In this document: in pieces, positions 16,858 to 25,634 of the stretch
How the letters are laid out: the number at the start of each line of letters is the position of its first letter
Numbering within the stretch: position 1 is the first letter of the stretch
Assembly: GCF_001676725.1 (NCBI RefSeq)
Contig: NZ_CP016172.1
Location: 4,898,001-4,962,000 of the forward strand
DNA: 64,000 nucleotides
Origin: Bordetella flabilis
GTDB taxonomy: Bacteria; Pseudomonadota; Gammaproteobacteria; Burkholderiales; Burkholderiaceae_B
Direction: 5' to 3'
Notes under the pieces: model-generated
Databases searched by the model: none
The model's input: the letters and a program-made list of their open reading frames with translations, nothing else
Told to the model about the DNA's origin: nothing
Program-made: the position numbers and the translations under genes

Positions 16858-17745
16858 TTACTTGAAATTATGCTGCGAAAACCATTCCAGCATGCGCTGC
16901 CATGACTGATCCGCGGCTTCCTTGCGGTAGCTGGGACGGTAATCGGCATGGAAAGCATGGCCAGCGCCCGCATAGACGTCGATCACCGAAGCGCGCGCGG
17001 CAGGCGAACCCTTGGCCAGCGCATCCCGCATTGCCTGAACGTCTTCCTGCGTGATACCCGTATCTTCGGCGCCGTAGGCCCCGCGGACGGGGGCATGCAG
17101 CTTGTCCGCGATGTCGACGGGGAATGCCGTGCGGATCTTGCCATCGGTCTTGCCGCGCAAGGCGCCATACCAGGCGGCGCCGACCTTCAGCTTGGGATTG
17201 TGCGCCGAATACAGCCAGACATAGCGTCCGCCCCAGCAAAAGCCGATGATCCCCAGCTTGTCCGCATCGCCGCCATGGGCGGACGCCCACTTGGCGCAGT
17301 CATCCAGGTCCCCCAGCACCTGCGGGTCGGGGATCTTGCTGATCACTTCGGACAACAACTTGGCGACCTCCGTGTACTTGGACGGATCGCCCTGGCGCGC
17401 GAACAGGTCGGGCGCGATCGCCATATAGCCGCGATGAGCAAGCCGGCGGCAGACATCCTGTATGTACTCGTGCACCCCGAATATTTCCGGCACCACCAGC
17501 ACCGTGGCCAGCCCGGTCTTGTTCTGCGGGGCCGCGCGGTACGCCCGCATGTTGCCGCCCGCGGCCGGCACCTCGACCCAGCCGGCGGTCAATCCCTGGG
17601 CGTCCGTCTTGATGGCCGTCTGCGCCATGACGGGACCCGCGGCCAGGCAATACCCGGCCGAGGCGGCCGCAGTGGCGATGAAGCCGCGCCGGTCCAGGCG
17701 CAACCTGGGAAGAAGGCTATCGAGATGCTTGTCGTCCATGCTCAT
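16858..17745 (-). CDS. Tat-exported dienelactone hydrolase family protein
   Basis: A 295-residue alpha/beta hydrolase. The N-terminus carries a twin-arginine signal (LDRRGFIATAAASAG, cleavage probably after VMAQ), so the enzyme is likely exported folded to the periplasm. The catalytic set of the family is visible: nucleophile Cys in GFCWGG, and His in AGHAFHAD, with an Asp in the preceding loop (AEDTG). Known relatives open dienelactones in chloroaromatic degradation, but many are general esterases, so the substrate is open. The start at MSMDDKH is chosen because CAGGAG lies ahead of it; a longer reading adds 17 residues and would mask the signal. Confidence 0.85.
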   Translation of the reverse strand: MSMDDKHLDSLLPRLRLDRRGFIATAAASAGYCLAAGPVMAQTAIKTDAQGLTAGWVEVPAAGGNMRAYRAAPQNKTGLATVLVVPEIFGVHEYIQDVCRRLAHRGYMAIAPDLFARQGDPSKYTEVAKLLSEVISKIPDPQVLGDLDDCAKWASAHGGDADKLGIIGFCWGGRYVWLYSAHNPKLKVGAAWYGALRGKTDGKIRTAFPVDIADKLHAPVRGAYGAEDTGITQEDVQAMRDALAKGSPAARASVIDVYAGAGHAFHADYRPSYRKEAADQSWQRMLEWFSQHNFK

Positions 17746-17914
17746 GGAACCCTGCTCCTGATCAATCGCCGGGGAAGCGCCACGGCGCGCCGCCATCTCC
17801 GGCGCCCGTGGCGGACGCCGTGCTGGCCCCTTACATGCCGATCGCTCGGCCCTGCGCCCCGCCCCGTGCGAGCCTGCAACCGGCCGCGGACCTGCCGCGG
17901 TCCGGCGGTGGGTC

Positions 17915-20900
17915 TCAGCGCTTCAATGAAAACTCTACGCGATTCGGCGCGCCATCGTCCTTGATGCCATCGGCCGAAAGCGTGGGCGCCACCATGAATA
18001 TGCGGTCCATCGGCGCGCCGTCGGCCTGCAGCTGCTCGTAGGCGGCCTGCGCGCGCGCATCGGCGAGCCGGCGCAACTGGGCCTCGCCCGCCGGCGCGGC
18101 CTGCCGCATCAGCGCTTCCATCTGGTCCGGCGGCAGCGACTTGGCGATGCCGATGAAATTGCGCGGCTTGTTGTCCAGCTTGGTGTTGTCGTAGGCGTCG
18201 GCCAGGTATTTGGCGCGCTCGGCGTCCGACAGCGGCGCCTCGCCGTCCAGGCGGCTGCTCTTGCCCGTGGCCCGGGCGCGGGCGGCGCGCACCCGCATGT
18301 CCACCCAGGCCTGGCGCAGCCCGTCCTCGTCGGTGACGGGATCGGCGCGTCCGGAGATATCCATCTTCAAGGAGGGCCGGTCGGCCAGCGCGCTCGCCAG
18401 CTTCTTCAGCTTATCCTTGGCCTGGTCGGTCAATACGGCGCTGCCCGGCGCGAAGGCGACATACGACAATTCCTCCCCGCCGCCGCCGAAGGCCGACGCG
18501 ATCAGGCTGAAGGGCGAGGTGACCGCCTTGACGATGAGATTGCCCAGCACGCGCACGATGATGCCGCCGACGGAGAAACTCGGATCATCCAGCGACCCGG
18601 ATATCGGCAGGTTGATGTCGATATTGCCGTTGCGGTCCTTCAGCAGCGCGACCGCCAGCATGACGGGCAGCGTGGTGGCCTGCGGGCTGTCGGTCTTGGC
18701 GCCGAAGGTGAGTTGGTCCAGCTGCACCCGGTTGCTGGCCTGGAGCTCGCGGTTCTTGATGCGGTACTCCACGTCCAGCGACAGCTTGCCCCGTTCGATG
18801 GGATAGCCCACGTACTTGGCGGAATAGGTGGTGAAGCGCGGCAGGTCCACGCCGCGCGCCGAGGCCTTGATGTCGAGCGTCAGGAACTTCGCGAAAGGCT
18901 GCACGATCCCGCTGATGGTGAGCGGCGCGGTGCGATACACGCGTCCCTTGACGCTGACATTCGCGGGCTTGGGGTTGGTCGAGGACACGGCGGATACCGA
19001 CCCTTCGATGGCCGAGAGTTCCGCGGTGTAGTTGGGCCGCACGAAGCGGTCGTTGAAGGTGGCGCGGCCGTTCTTCAGCGTCACGCTGCGCACTGCAATG
19101 TCCGGCATCGCGCCGCCCTTGGCGGACGGCGGAGGAGCGCCCCGGCTTTGCGTATCCTGCGTGATGGAGCCGCGCGCCTGGCCGGGCTCGGCGACCAGGT
19201 CGAGCACATTCAACCGGCCCTGCGCATTCAGCAGGACATTGCCGTAGAAGTTGTCCAGCGTCACGTCGCCAAGATCGATCGTCGGCTTGCCGCCGGCCAT
19301 GGATACCGCCATGTCCGCCATGCTGAGCCGCTTCCACGCCAGGAAGTCGGCGCGATTGACGCGGTCCTGGAGGTTCAGGTCGGTGACGTCGATACCGCCT
19401 TTCCACGACGCCTTCATCGGCGTGGCGCCCTGCGCCGCCACGAATTCCGCGTCGCCCTTGGCGCCGATCCGTACCGAGCGCACCGTGGCGTTCAGGCTGG
19501 ACGCCGCGTAAGGGGCCAACTGCGCCACATTGAGGTCGGAAAGATCGATACGCGCCTTGACCGCCAGCGGCTGCAGGCTGACGCTGCCTTGCGACGACAG
19601 CGCTCCCTCGCCCAGGATGCCGGTGCCGCGCAGGTCGAACTTCGATGTGCCGGGTCCCAGCGCCAGCCGGTCCAGGCCCAGGGCCAGCGTCTTGACGGCA
19701 ACGTTGACCGGCGGTTGCAGGGTTTCGTCGCGCGCCGATGCATCGGCCAGGTCCAGCTTCACGTCGGTCGCCTGGGTGACATACACGCCGCCCTTGTCGG
19801 TGACATTGATTTTGGCCGAAGCGCCGGCGGTGCCGCCCAGCAGCGTGACCGGCGCGACGCTGCGCACCGCCCCGGCGAACGGCTTCAGCGGCAGGCGCGC
19901 GGCACGCAGGTCCAGGTTCAGGGCCAGCGGCTGCAGGATCAGGCCGCCGCTGCTTTCCAGGGTGGCGCCGTCGGGATTGGCCGCGCTCACACGGAGCGCG
20001 ATGGGCTGGTCCTTGGGCTGCGGCAATTGCACGTGCTCGACCGTCACGGCCAACTTATCCAGCGCATAGTCCAGCTGCGTGCCGGCGTCACGCACCTGCA
20101 GCTGGCCGTCGACCACGCTGATTTTGTCGATGGACACGCGCCAAGGGTCGGGCGCCGCGGCGGGCTGCGGAGCTGTAGGAGCCGACGTCGTTGTCGGGGC
20201 TGTCGTTCCGGCGGGAGCCGTCGTACCTGCGGGAGCCGCCGTTCCTGCGGGCACTGTCGTTCCTGCGGGATTTGCCGGCGCGGAGGGTCCCGGCGCCGGG
20301 GGCGTCGCAGCCGGCGCCGTGGCGGGCGTACCGGGGGCCGGACCCGCGGGCGCGCTCGCGGCGGCCTGGCCGGTTGGCGGCGCCGCGCCACCCGTCGCGC
20401 CGCCTGCCGCGCCTTTATCCGCCTGCGCCGCCTTGCCGGCCGCCAATGGCGTTGTCGCCGTCTTGACGGTAGACACGGGCGGCGGACCGTCCGTCCTGGC
20501 GCCTGCGCCCAGCCGCTGGAGTTTATCCACCACGTCGATCCAGTTGATGCGCTGGTCGGCGTAGCGGCGCGTCTGGATGCGCGGCGCGGCCAGTTCCACT
20601 TCGCCGATATGCAGGCGCCGCTCCAAGGGCAGCAGATCCACGCCGCGCACGTTCAGCGACTGCCACGCCAGCAACCCGTCGTCCGAGGCCTCGCGCAGGT
20701 CGAGTTCGCGCAGGCTCATGCCGCCGGCGATGCGCAGCTTGGGCGTGGCGTCCTTGGGCTGTTCGAACGCGATGCGCAGATCCGAATCCAGCAAGCCACG
20801 GTTCAGCTTGATGGGCAGCGGCACACCCCAGGCATCGGCCCACTGCTCCAGCGCCAGTCCCTTGAAGTTGACATCCAGGGTGGAGGTCGGCACGGCATCG

Positions 20901-21577
20901 AAGGGGCGCGCCGTCCCGTGCAGATCGAAGGGGCTGCCGTTGATGCGCGCGTGGAAGCGTGGCAGCACGTCGATATCCGTGGCGTAGCCGAAGTTCGAAA
21001 TGAACGGGACGCCCAGCGCGATTTCGTCGATGACCTGCTTCTTGCCCGTCACCTTGTCGTCGAGGGTGATCGAGCCGTCCTCCAGCCGCATATTGTTCAG
21101 CGAGAAGCGCGGCAGCGGCTTGTCCTGCTCTTCGGGCGCCGGCGGCTCGCCGGCCGACAGCGCCGCGAGCTTCTGCTGCACGTCGGAGAAATTGAAATGC
21201 GCCTGGCCGTCCCGCACCAGCGCCAGGCGAGGTTGGCGCAGCACCAGGGCGTCGACCACCGGCGCGAACCAGAACAGCGAGCGCCAGGATGCGCTGATAT
21301 CGGCCTGCGCCAGCGCAAACAAGGGTTGCGCGCCGCCGGGCTGGGCCACGGCAATGTCGTGCGCCCGCAATGTCAGCGTAAACGGATTGAAGGTGATCTT
21401 GCCGACTTGCACGTCGCGGCCCAGCATCCCTGCCACGTCGCGCGTCAAGGCCCGCCGCGTGAATTCCGGCACCTGCCAGGCGGCCAGGGCGAACAGCAGC
21501 AGGATGAACCCGACGATGCCCCCAGTAATCCGCAAAAACCGCCGCGTGATTCGTATTCGGGGCAAACGCAAGGGCAT
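17915..21577 (-). CDS. Large AsmA-family/DUF748 envelope protein
   Basis: A 1220-residue protein with one N-terminal membrane anchor (about residues 17-36, GGIVGFILLLFALAAW) and a long periplasmic part rich in beta-strands. DUF748-type repeats occur in the first 360 residues and in the region after residue 480. AsmA-like proteins of this kind are thought to span the periplasm and help move phospholipids or lipoproteins to the outer membrane. Residues about 375-470 are an Ala/Pro/Thr linker with a repeated PAGTT unit. Near the C-terminus (YVAFAPGSAVL, then LKMDISGRADP) is an OmpA-like stretch. A ribosome-binding site AGGAGA precedes the ATG. It is transcribed away from moaC. Confidence 0.8.
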   Translation of the reverse strand: MPLRLPRIRITRRFLRITGGIVGFILLLFALAAWQVPEFTRRALTRDVAGMLGRDVQVGKITFNPFTLTLRAHDIAVAQPGGAQPLFALAQADISASWRSLFWFAPVVDALVLRQPRLALVRDGQAHFNFSDVQQKLAALSAGEPPAPEEQDKPLPRFSLNNMRLEDGSITLDDKVTGKKQVIDEIALGVPFISNFGYATDIDVLPRFHARINGSPFDLHGTARPFDAVPTSTLDVNFKGLALEQWADAWGVPLPIKLNRGLLDSDLRIAFEQPKDATPKLRIAGGMSLRELDLREASDDGLLAWQSLNVRGVDLLPLERRLHIGEVELAAPRIQTRRYADQRINWIDVVDKLQRLGAGARTDGPPPVSTVKTATTPLAAGKAAQADKGAAGGATGGAAPPTGQAAASAPAGPAPGTPATAPAATPPAPGPSAPANPAGTTVPAGTAAPAGTTAPAGTTAPTTTSAPTAPQPAAAPDPWRVSIDKISVVDGQLQVRDAGTQLDYALDKLAVTVEHVQLPQPKDQPIALRVSAANPDGATLESSGGLILQPLALNLDLRAARLPLKPFAGAVRSVAPVTLLGGTAGASAKINVTDKGGVYVTQATDVKLDLADASARDETLQPPVNVAVKTLALGLDRLALGPGTSKFDLRGTGILGEGALSSQGSVSLQPLAVKARIDLSDLNVAQLAPYAASSLNATVRSVRIGAKGDAEFVAAQGATPMKASWKGGIDVTDLNLQDRVNRADFLAWKRLSMADMAVSMAGGKPTIDLGDVTLDNFYGNVLLNAQGRLNVLDLVAEPGQARGSITQDTQSRGAPPPSAKGGAMPDIAVRSVTLKNGRATFNDRFVRPNYTAELSAIEGSVSAVSSTNPKPANVSVKGRVYRTAPLTISGIVQPFAKFLTLDIKASARGVDLPRFTTYSAKYVGYPIERGKLSLDVEYRIKNRELQASNRVQLDQLTFGAKTDSPQATTLPVMLAVALLKDRNGNIDINLPISGSLDDPSFSVGGIIVRVLGNLIVKAVTSPFSLIASAFGGGGEELSYVAFAPGSAVLTDQAKDKLKKLASALADRPSLKMDISGRADPVTDEDGLRQAWVDMRVRAARARATGKSSRLDGEAPLSDAERAKYLADAYDNTKLDNKPRNFIGIAKSLPPDQMEALMRQAAPAGEAQLRRLADARAQAAYEQLQADGAPMDRIFMVAPTLSADGIKDDGAPNRVEFSLKR
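20202..20273. repeat. Four tandem 18-bp units inside the DUF748 gene
   Basis: Four consecutive 18-base units (20202-20219, 20220-20237, 20238-20255, 20256-20273) that differ from each other at a few positions each. On the minus strand they encode a repeated hexapeptide of the form (A/V)PAGT(T/A) in the flexible linker of the envelope protein. Unit length is a multiple of three, so changes in copy number would keep the frame. Confidence 0.8.
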
Positions 21578-21765
21578 CGGGGGTCTCCTGTCGAGGTTGC
21601 GGCATTATCGCCCCGGGGCCGGAGCGCGTCCATTATGATCGTGGTCGCACAGCCTTCCGCCGCCAGGGCACAGCGCGCCATCATAAATAAGCGCGCCGTG
21701 CAGACACGGCGGACACACAGTTCGTTTCAAAACCTCAATTGGCCGCCGTTGGCGAGCGCACGCAG

Positions 21766-22257
21766 ATGCCGAATCCTCCCCCTGCTTTGAGTCACCTCGA
21801 TGAATCCGGCCAGGTCCGCATGGTCGACGTCGGCGGCAAGACCGTCACGGCTCGCGTGGCCATCGCCGCGGCGCGCGTGCGCATGAACGCCACGGCGTAT
21901 GGCCTGCTGACGCAGCCGGGACAGGGCAAGGGCGAAGTCCTGAACACCGCGCGCGTGGCGGGCATGCTGGCCGCCAAGCGGTGCGCGGACCTGATCCCCC
22001 TGTGCCATAGCCTGCCGCTGTCCTTCGTGGGCGTGGACTTCGCGCTGGACGACGCCGGGCACAGCATCGATATCCGCGCCACGTGCCGCACCGATTTCCG
22101 TACCGGCGTCGAAATGGAGGCCATGACCGCCTGCAGCGTGGCTGCACTCACCATCTACGATATGTGCAAGGCCGCCGACAAGGGCATCGTCATCGAGCAG
22201 GTCCGCCTCGAATACAAGGCGGGCGGGAAAAGCGGCGAGTGGCATGCGCAGCCGTAG
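21766..22257 (+). CDS. moaC: Cyclic pyranopterin monophosphate synthase MoaC
   Basis: MoaC acts with MoaA in the first step of molybdenum cofactor synthesis, turning the 3',8-cyclo-GTP made by MoaA into cyclic pyranopterin monophosphate. The 163-residue product has the conserved KRCADLIPLCHSLPL and the GVEMEAMTACSVAALTIYDMCKA segments that carry the active-site residues. The ATG at 21766 gives the usual family length; a TTG nine codons upstream is possible but less likely. The gene starts the plus-strand Moco cluster and is divergent from the DUF748 gene, with 188 bases between the two starts. Confidence 0.95.
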   Translation: MPNPPPALSHLDESGQVRMVDVGGKTVTARVAIAAARVRMNATAYGLLTQPGQGKGEVLNTARVAGMLAAKRCADLIPLCHSLPLSFVGVDFALDDAGHSIDIRATCRTDFRTGVEMEAMTACSVAALTIYDMCKAADKGIVIEQVRLEYKAGGKSGEWHAQP

Positions 22258-22303
22258 CAGAGGGTCGGGACCGGTGACGCCGGCTCCTGTCGGCGCAGGC
22301 GCC

Positions 22304-22332
22304 ACGGGACGCCTTGTCCGGGAGCGTCCCGT
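22304..22332. terminator. Hairpin between moaC and moaD
   Basis: A 9-bp perfect stem (ACGGGACGC / GCGTCCCGT) with an 11-base loop lies 46 bases after the moaC stop, in the 262-base gap before moaD. No T-run follows, so it is only a candidate terminator or processing site. I see no gene in the rest of the gap and no convincing Moco riboswitch. Confidence 0.35.
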
Positions 22333-22519
22333 CACGCTCGCCGGACCGGCCGCGGCGCCCCGCCGGCGGGGGTAGAATGCCAGAGTCCTGTCATGCGGCC
22401 CTGCCCGGGCCGGCGACCGCGCCGCCATCGCGCGCGCCGCGGCGGCAGGGCGCCAGGCGAACGATTTCGGGCCGATGGCCCAGAGGTGCGCGGTGAGCGG
22501 AAACCATGTGAACCCCGGC

Positions 22520-22771
22520 ATGAGCCCGGCCATCAATCTTCTGTATTTTGCGCACGTCGCCGAACTGACCGGGCGCCGTGCCGAACCCTGGCCGTTGCCC
22601 GAGCCGGCCATCACGGGCACCGCGCTGCTGCAGAGCCTGGAACAGCGCTATCCGCAGTTGGCGCCCGCCGGCCGGCTCAAGCTGGCGGTGAACCAGACCC
22701 ACGCCAAGCCATCCGTCACCATCCATGCGGGCGACGAAGTGGCCGTCTTCGAACCCGTCACGGGAGGTTGA
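22520..22771 (+). CDS. moaD: Molybdopterin synthase small subunit MoaD
   Basis: MoaD is the ubiquitin-like sulfur carrier of molybdopterin synthase; its C-terminal Gly-Gly is thiocarboxylated and donates sulfur to precursor Z on MoaE. The 83-residue product starts with the strand NLLYFAHVAEL and ends in the required VTGG. Two starts are possible: ATG at 22520 (used here) and an in-frame GTG at 22508 that has a slightly better purine-rich site before it. It precedes moaE by only five bases, so the two subunits are made together. Confidence 0.9.
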   Translation: MSPAINLLYFAHVAELTGRRAEPWPLPEPAITGTALLQSLEQRYPQLAPAGRLKLAVNQTHAKPSVTIHAGDEVAVFEPVTGG

Positions 22772-22776
22772 ACGCC

Positions 22777-23262
22777 ATGGTCGTCGTCCAGGACGCCGAT
22801 TTCGACGCGTCGGCCTTGCTGGCCGGCCTGCGCGCGCGTGCGGGCGCGGCAGCCGGGGCCATCGTCACCTTCACGGGCTATGTGCGCGACTTTTCGGCCG
22901 ATGAAGCGACGGAGACGCTTTTCCTGGAACACTACCCCGGCATGTGCGAACGCGAGCTCGAAGAGATCGGGCAGCAGGCCATGTCGCGCTGGCAGGTGGT
23001 CGACTTCATCATCGCGCACCGCGTGGGCGCCCTGCCCCGCAATGCTCAGATTGTTTTCGTCGGCGCGGCAAGCGCGCATCGCGGGGATGCCTTCCGCGCC
23101 TGCGAATACATGATCGATGCGCTCAAGACGCGCGCGCCCTTCTGGAAGCGGGAAACGCTGGCCAGCGGGCGCAGCTTCTGGGTGGAACAACGTCAAACCG
23201 ATCATGACCGGACCCGGTCCTGGGACGCCGGCAGCACGGGCTTTTCGAAGGAAAACAAATGA
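22777..23262 (+). CDS. moaE: Molybdopterin synthase large subunit MoaE
   Basis: MoaE converts cyclic pyranopterin monophosphate into molybdopterin with sulfur from MoaD. The 161-residue product shows GAIVTFTGYVRDF, then LEHYPGMCERELEEI, the HRVGALP segment and the ending PFWKRE with the active-site Lys. The frame is open far upstream, but the ATG at 22777 lies just after the moaD stop with GGGAGG ahead of it and gives the family length. Its stop overlaps the moaB start (ATGA). Confidence 0.95.
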   Translation: MVVVQDADFDASALLAGLRARAGAAAGAIVTFTGYVRDFSADEATETLFLEHYPGMCERELEEIGQQAMSRWQVVDFIIAHRVGALPRNAQIVFVGAASAHRGDAFRACEYMIDALKTRAPFWKRETLASGRSFWVEQRQTDHDRTRSWDAGSTGFSKENK

Positions 23263-23789
23263 GCGAGCAGAACAACGATCGGAAGGTATCACTGGCGTGC
23301 GCCGTCCTGACGGTCAGCGATACGCGCACCGCCGGCAACGATACCTCGGGGAACTGGCTGGCCGAGACGCTGGCGCGCGACGGCCACGATTGCGTGCGCC
23401 GCGACCTGGTCAAGGACAACATCTACCTGATCCGCCGCATCGTCAGCGACTGGATCGCCGACCCCGAAGTCCAGGTCATCGTGATAACCGGCGGCACCGG
23501 CTTCTCGCACCGCGATTCGACGCCGGAAGCCGTGACGGCGCTGCTCGACAAGGAAATCCCGGGCTTCGGCGAACTGTTCCGCCATGTGTCGTACCAGGAG
23601 ATCGGCAGCTCTACCATCCAGTCGCGCGCGCTGGCCGGCTATGCCAACGACACCCTGATTTTCTGCCTGCCCGGCTCCACCGGCGCCTGCGAAACCGCGT
23701 GGAAGCACATCCTGCGCGAACAGCTCGACAGCCGGCACAAGCCGTGCAACTTCGCCACGCACTTGCAGAACTCGGGACGCTCGCGCTAA
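23259..23789 (+). CDS. moaB: Molybdopterin adenylyltransferase-type protein MoaB
   Basis: A 176-residue MogA/MoaB-family protein. Members bind molybdopterin and activate it with ATP as adenylyl-molybdopterin, or in E. coli MoaB appear inactive. Family motifs present are LTVSDTR, the [17 protein letters not shown] segment with the binding Asp, and LPGSTGAC. It overlaps moaE by four bases. Since no separate mogA is in the window, this protein may supply the adenylation step; that is an inference. Confidence 0.9.
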   Translation: MSEQNNDRKVSLACAVLTVSDTRTAGNDTSGNWLAETLARDGHDCVRRDLVKDNIYLIRRIVSDWIADPEVQVIVITGGTGFSHRDSTPEAVTALLDKEIPGFGELFRHVSYQEIGSSTIQSRALAGYANDTLIFCLPGSTGACETAWKHILREQLDSRHKPCNFATHLQNSGRSR

Positions 23790-23827
23790 GGCGCGGGCGC
23801 GCCTGCTACGCGCGAACAAGGACCACG

Positions 23828-25033
23828 ATGCTAGATTTCGACGACGCCCAGACCCGGCTCGCCAACGGCGCGCCCCTGCCCACGACTGCCACCGACATGC
23901 CCCTGCGCGAAGCCATGGGCCTGGTGCTCGCGCGGGACCTGACCGCCACGCTGGACCTGCCGCCCGCGGACAACAGCGCCATGGACGGCTACGCCCTGCG
24001 CCATGCCGACTACCGCGAAGGCGCCCGCCTGCCGATCGACCAGATCGTCTATGCCGGCCACACGCCGCAGGCGCTGCAGCCCGGCCATGCCAGCCGCCTG
24101 TTCACCGGCAGCATCATGCCGGCCGGCGCCGATACGGTCGTGATGCAGGAAGACACCCGCGAAGCCGACGGCCACGTCGAAATCACCCGCGCCCCCCGGC
24201 AGGGCCAGCACGTGCGCCGACGCGGCGAGGACACGGCGACCGGCACGCCGCTGCTCGCGGCCGGCACGCGCATCGGCCCCGCGCAGATCGCCCTGCTGGC
24301 TTCGCAGGGCATCGTCCGCGTCAGCGTGCATCCCGCCGTGCGGGTCGGCATCCTCACCACCGGGGACGAACTGGTCGCGCCCGGCGAACCGCGGGCCGAC
24401 CACCAGATCTACAACTCGAACGGCGCCATGCTGGCCGCCCTGGTCGAGAACATGGGCGGCCGCGCCACCCACGTCCTGCATGCCGCGGACGAGGAAGCCA
24501 GCCTGAAGGACGCCTTCCAGACCCTGACCCGCGAATGCGACCTGGTCATCAGCATCGGCGGCGTATCCGTCGGCGACAAGGACCTGGTCAAGCCGGTGCT
24601 GGAAAGCCTGGGCGCCACGCTGGACCTGTGGCGCGTGCGCATGAAGCCCGGCAAACCCGTCGCCATGGCCCATGTGGGCGGCACGCCGGTGGTCTGCCTG
24701 CCCGGCAATCCGGTGTCGGCCTTCGCCGTTTTCGCGGTGCTGGTCTCGCCCCTGCTACGGCGCATGCAGGGCCGGCGCGAGCTCTTCCCGCAGGTCAGCA
24801 TGCTGACCTTGCGCACGGAAGACCCGCGCCAGGACAGCCGCGAGGAATTCCTGCGCGTGCGCCGCATCGTGAACGCCGGCGGGGTCGGCGAATTGCAGGC
24901 GTTCGACAAGCAGGGATCGGGCGTGGTCAGTTCATTGCCCTGGGCCACGGGGCTGGCGCGCATTCCGGCCGGCGTGCCGGTGTACGACGGCGAGAAAGTC
25001 GCCTACTACGACTTCAGCCACTGGCTGTCGTAG
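23828..25033 (+). CDS. moeA: Molybdopterin molybdenumtransferase MoeA
   Basis: MoeA inserts molybdate into adenylated molybdopterin. The 401-residue product has the expected motifs: PPADNSAMDGYALR, FTGSIMPAGADTVVMQED, the GILTTGDELV region, ISIGGVSVGDKD and KPGKPVAMA, LPGNPVS. The ATG at 23828 gives the usual length; the frame is open upstream across moaB but without similarity. It is the last plus-strand gene of the Moco cluster, and its 3' end overlaps mobA (opposite strand) by 28 bases. Confidence 0.95.
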   Translation: MLDFDDAQTRLANGAPLPTTATDMPLREAMGLVLARDLTATLDLPPADNSAMDGYALRHADYREGARLPIDQIVYAGHTPQALQPGHASRLFTGSIMPAGADTVVMQEDTREADGHVEITRAPRQGQHVRRRGEDTATGTPLLAAGTRIGPAQIALLASQGIVRVSVHPAVRVGILTTGDELVAPGEPRADHQIYNSNGAMLAALVENMGGRATHVLHAADEEASLKDAFQTLTRECDLVISIGGVSVGDKDLVKPVLESLGATLDLWRVRMKPGKPVAMAHVGGTPVVCLPGNPVSAFAVFAVLVSPLLRRMQGRRELFPQVSMLTLRTEDPRQDSREEFLRVRRIVNAGGVGELQAFDKQGSGVVSSLPWATGLARIPAGVPVYDGEKVAYYDFSHWLS

Positions 25034-25620
25034 CGGCTGGCGCGGCTCAGTTCGCCGGTCGTATTCACGTTCATGAAGGCATCGGCCTGGTCGTCGAAGG
25101 CAACTTCGACGCAGCCGACGCGCGATTGCCAGGTGTCGACCTTGCGGCCGCCCTCGTCCAGGTATTTCAGCAGATCGGGCAACAGGTCGCGCGACAGCAG
25201 CATGCATACGGGCTGGCGACGGCCGCCGGTGCAGGCGACCGCCACGCGGGGGCCGGCGGACGGCGACGCCAGGGCATGAGCCAGGCGCGCCACCAGGCTT
25301 TGCGGCACAAAGGGAACATCGCAGGGAGCGGTGGCGAGCCACGGATGCTGCGAGGCCTCCAGGCCCGCGGCCACGCCGGCCAAGGGGCCTTGCCATGTGC
25401 CGTGCGCGGGATCGTCGGTCACCACCTGGCCGTAATCGGCATAGCGCTCCAGGTTGCGATTGGCGCTGATCAGCAAGGCGCTCACCTGCGGCCTGAAACG
25501 GCTGGCGACGTGCTCGACCATGGGACGGCCGTTCAGCAATGCGAACCCCTTGTCGGCCTCGTCCATGCGCGAGCCGCGGCCGCCCGCGAGAATCAACCCG
25601 GCGATCTGCGAGGTCTCCAT
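25006..25620 (-). CDS. mobA: Molybdenum cofactor guanylyltransferase MobA
   Basis: MobA joins GMP to the molybdenum cofactor to give the guanine dinucleotide form (MGD) needed by formate dehydrogenase. The 204-residue product has the nucleotidyltransferase signature LILAGGRGSRMDEADKGF, then PCDVPF and NVNTTGEL. ATG at 25620 is used; a TTG at 25638 would add six residues and overlap the moaA stop. Neither has a clear ribosome-binding site, so translation is probably coupled to moaA, directly upstream on the same strand. The 3' end overlaps moeA convergently. Confidence 0.93.
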   Translation of the reverse strand: METSQIAGLILAGGRGSRMDEADKGFALLNGRPMVEHVASRFRPQVSALLISANRNLERYADYGQVVTDDPAHGTWQGPLAGVAAGLEASQHPWLATAPCDVPFVPQSLVARLAHALASPSAGPRVAVACTGGRRQPVCMLLSRDLLPDLLKYLDEGGRKVDTWQSRVGCVEVAFDDQADAFMNVNTTGELSRASRYDSQWLKS

Positions 25621-25634
25621 GGGGTTCAGGGCGC

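Noticed and set aside
21578..21765. Molybdenum cofactor riboswitch before moaC
   Set aside because: No convincing conserved helices were found by eye in this or the moaC-moaD gap; a covariance-model search would be decisive.
18713..21790. Open frame of 1025 codons on the plus strand opposite the DUF748 gene
   Set aside because: Low-complexity His/Arg/Gly-rich translation typical of an antisense shadow; it also runs into the moaC start region.
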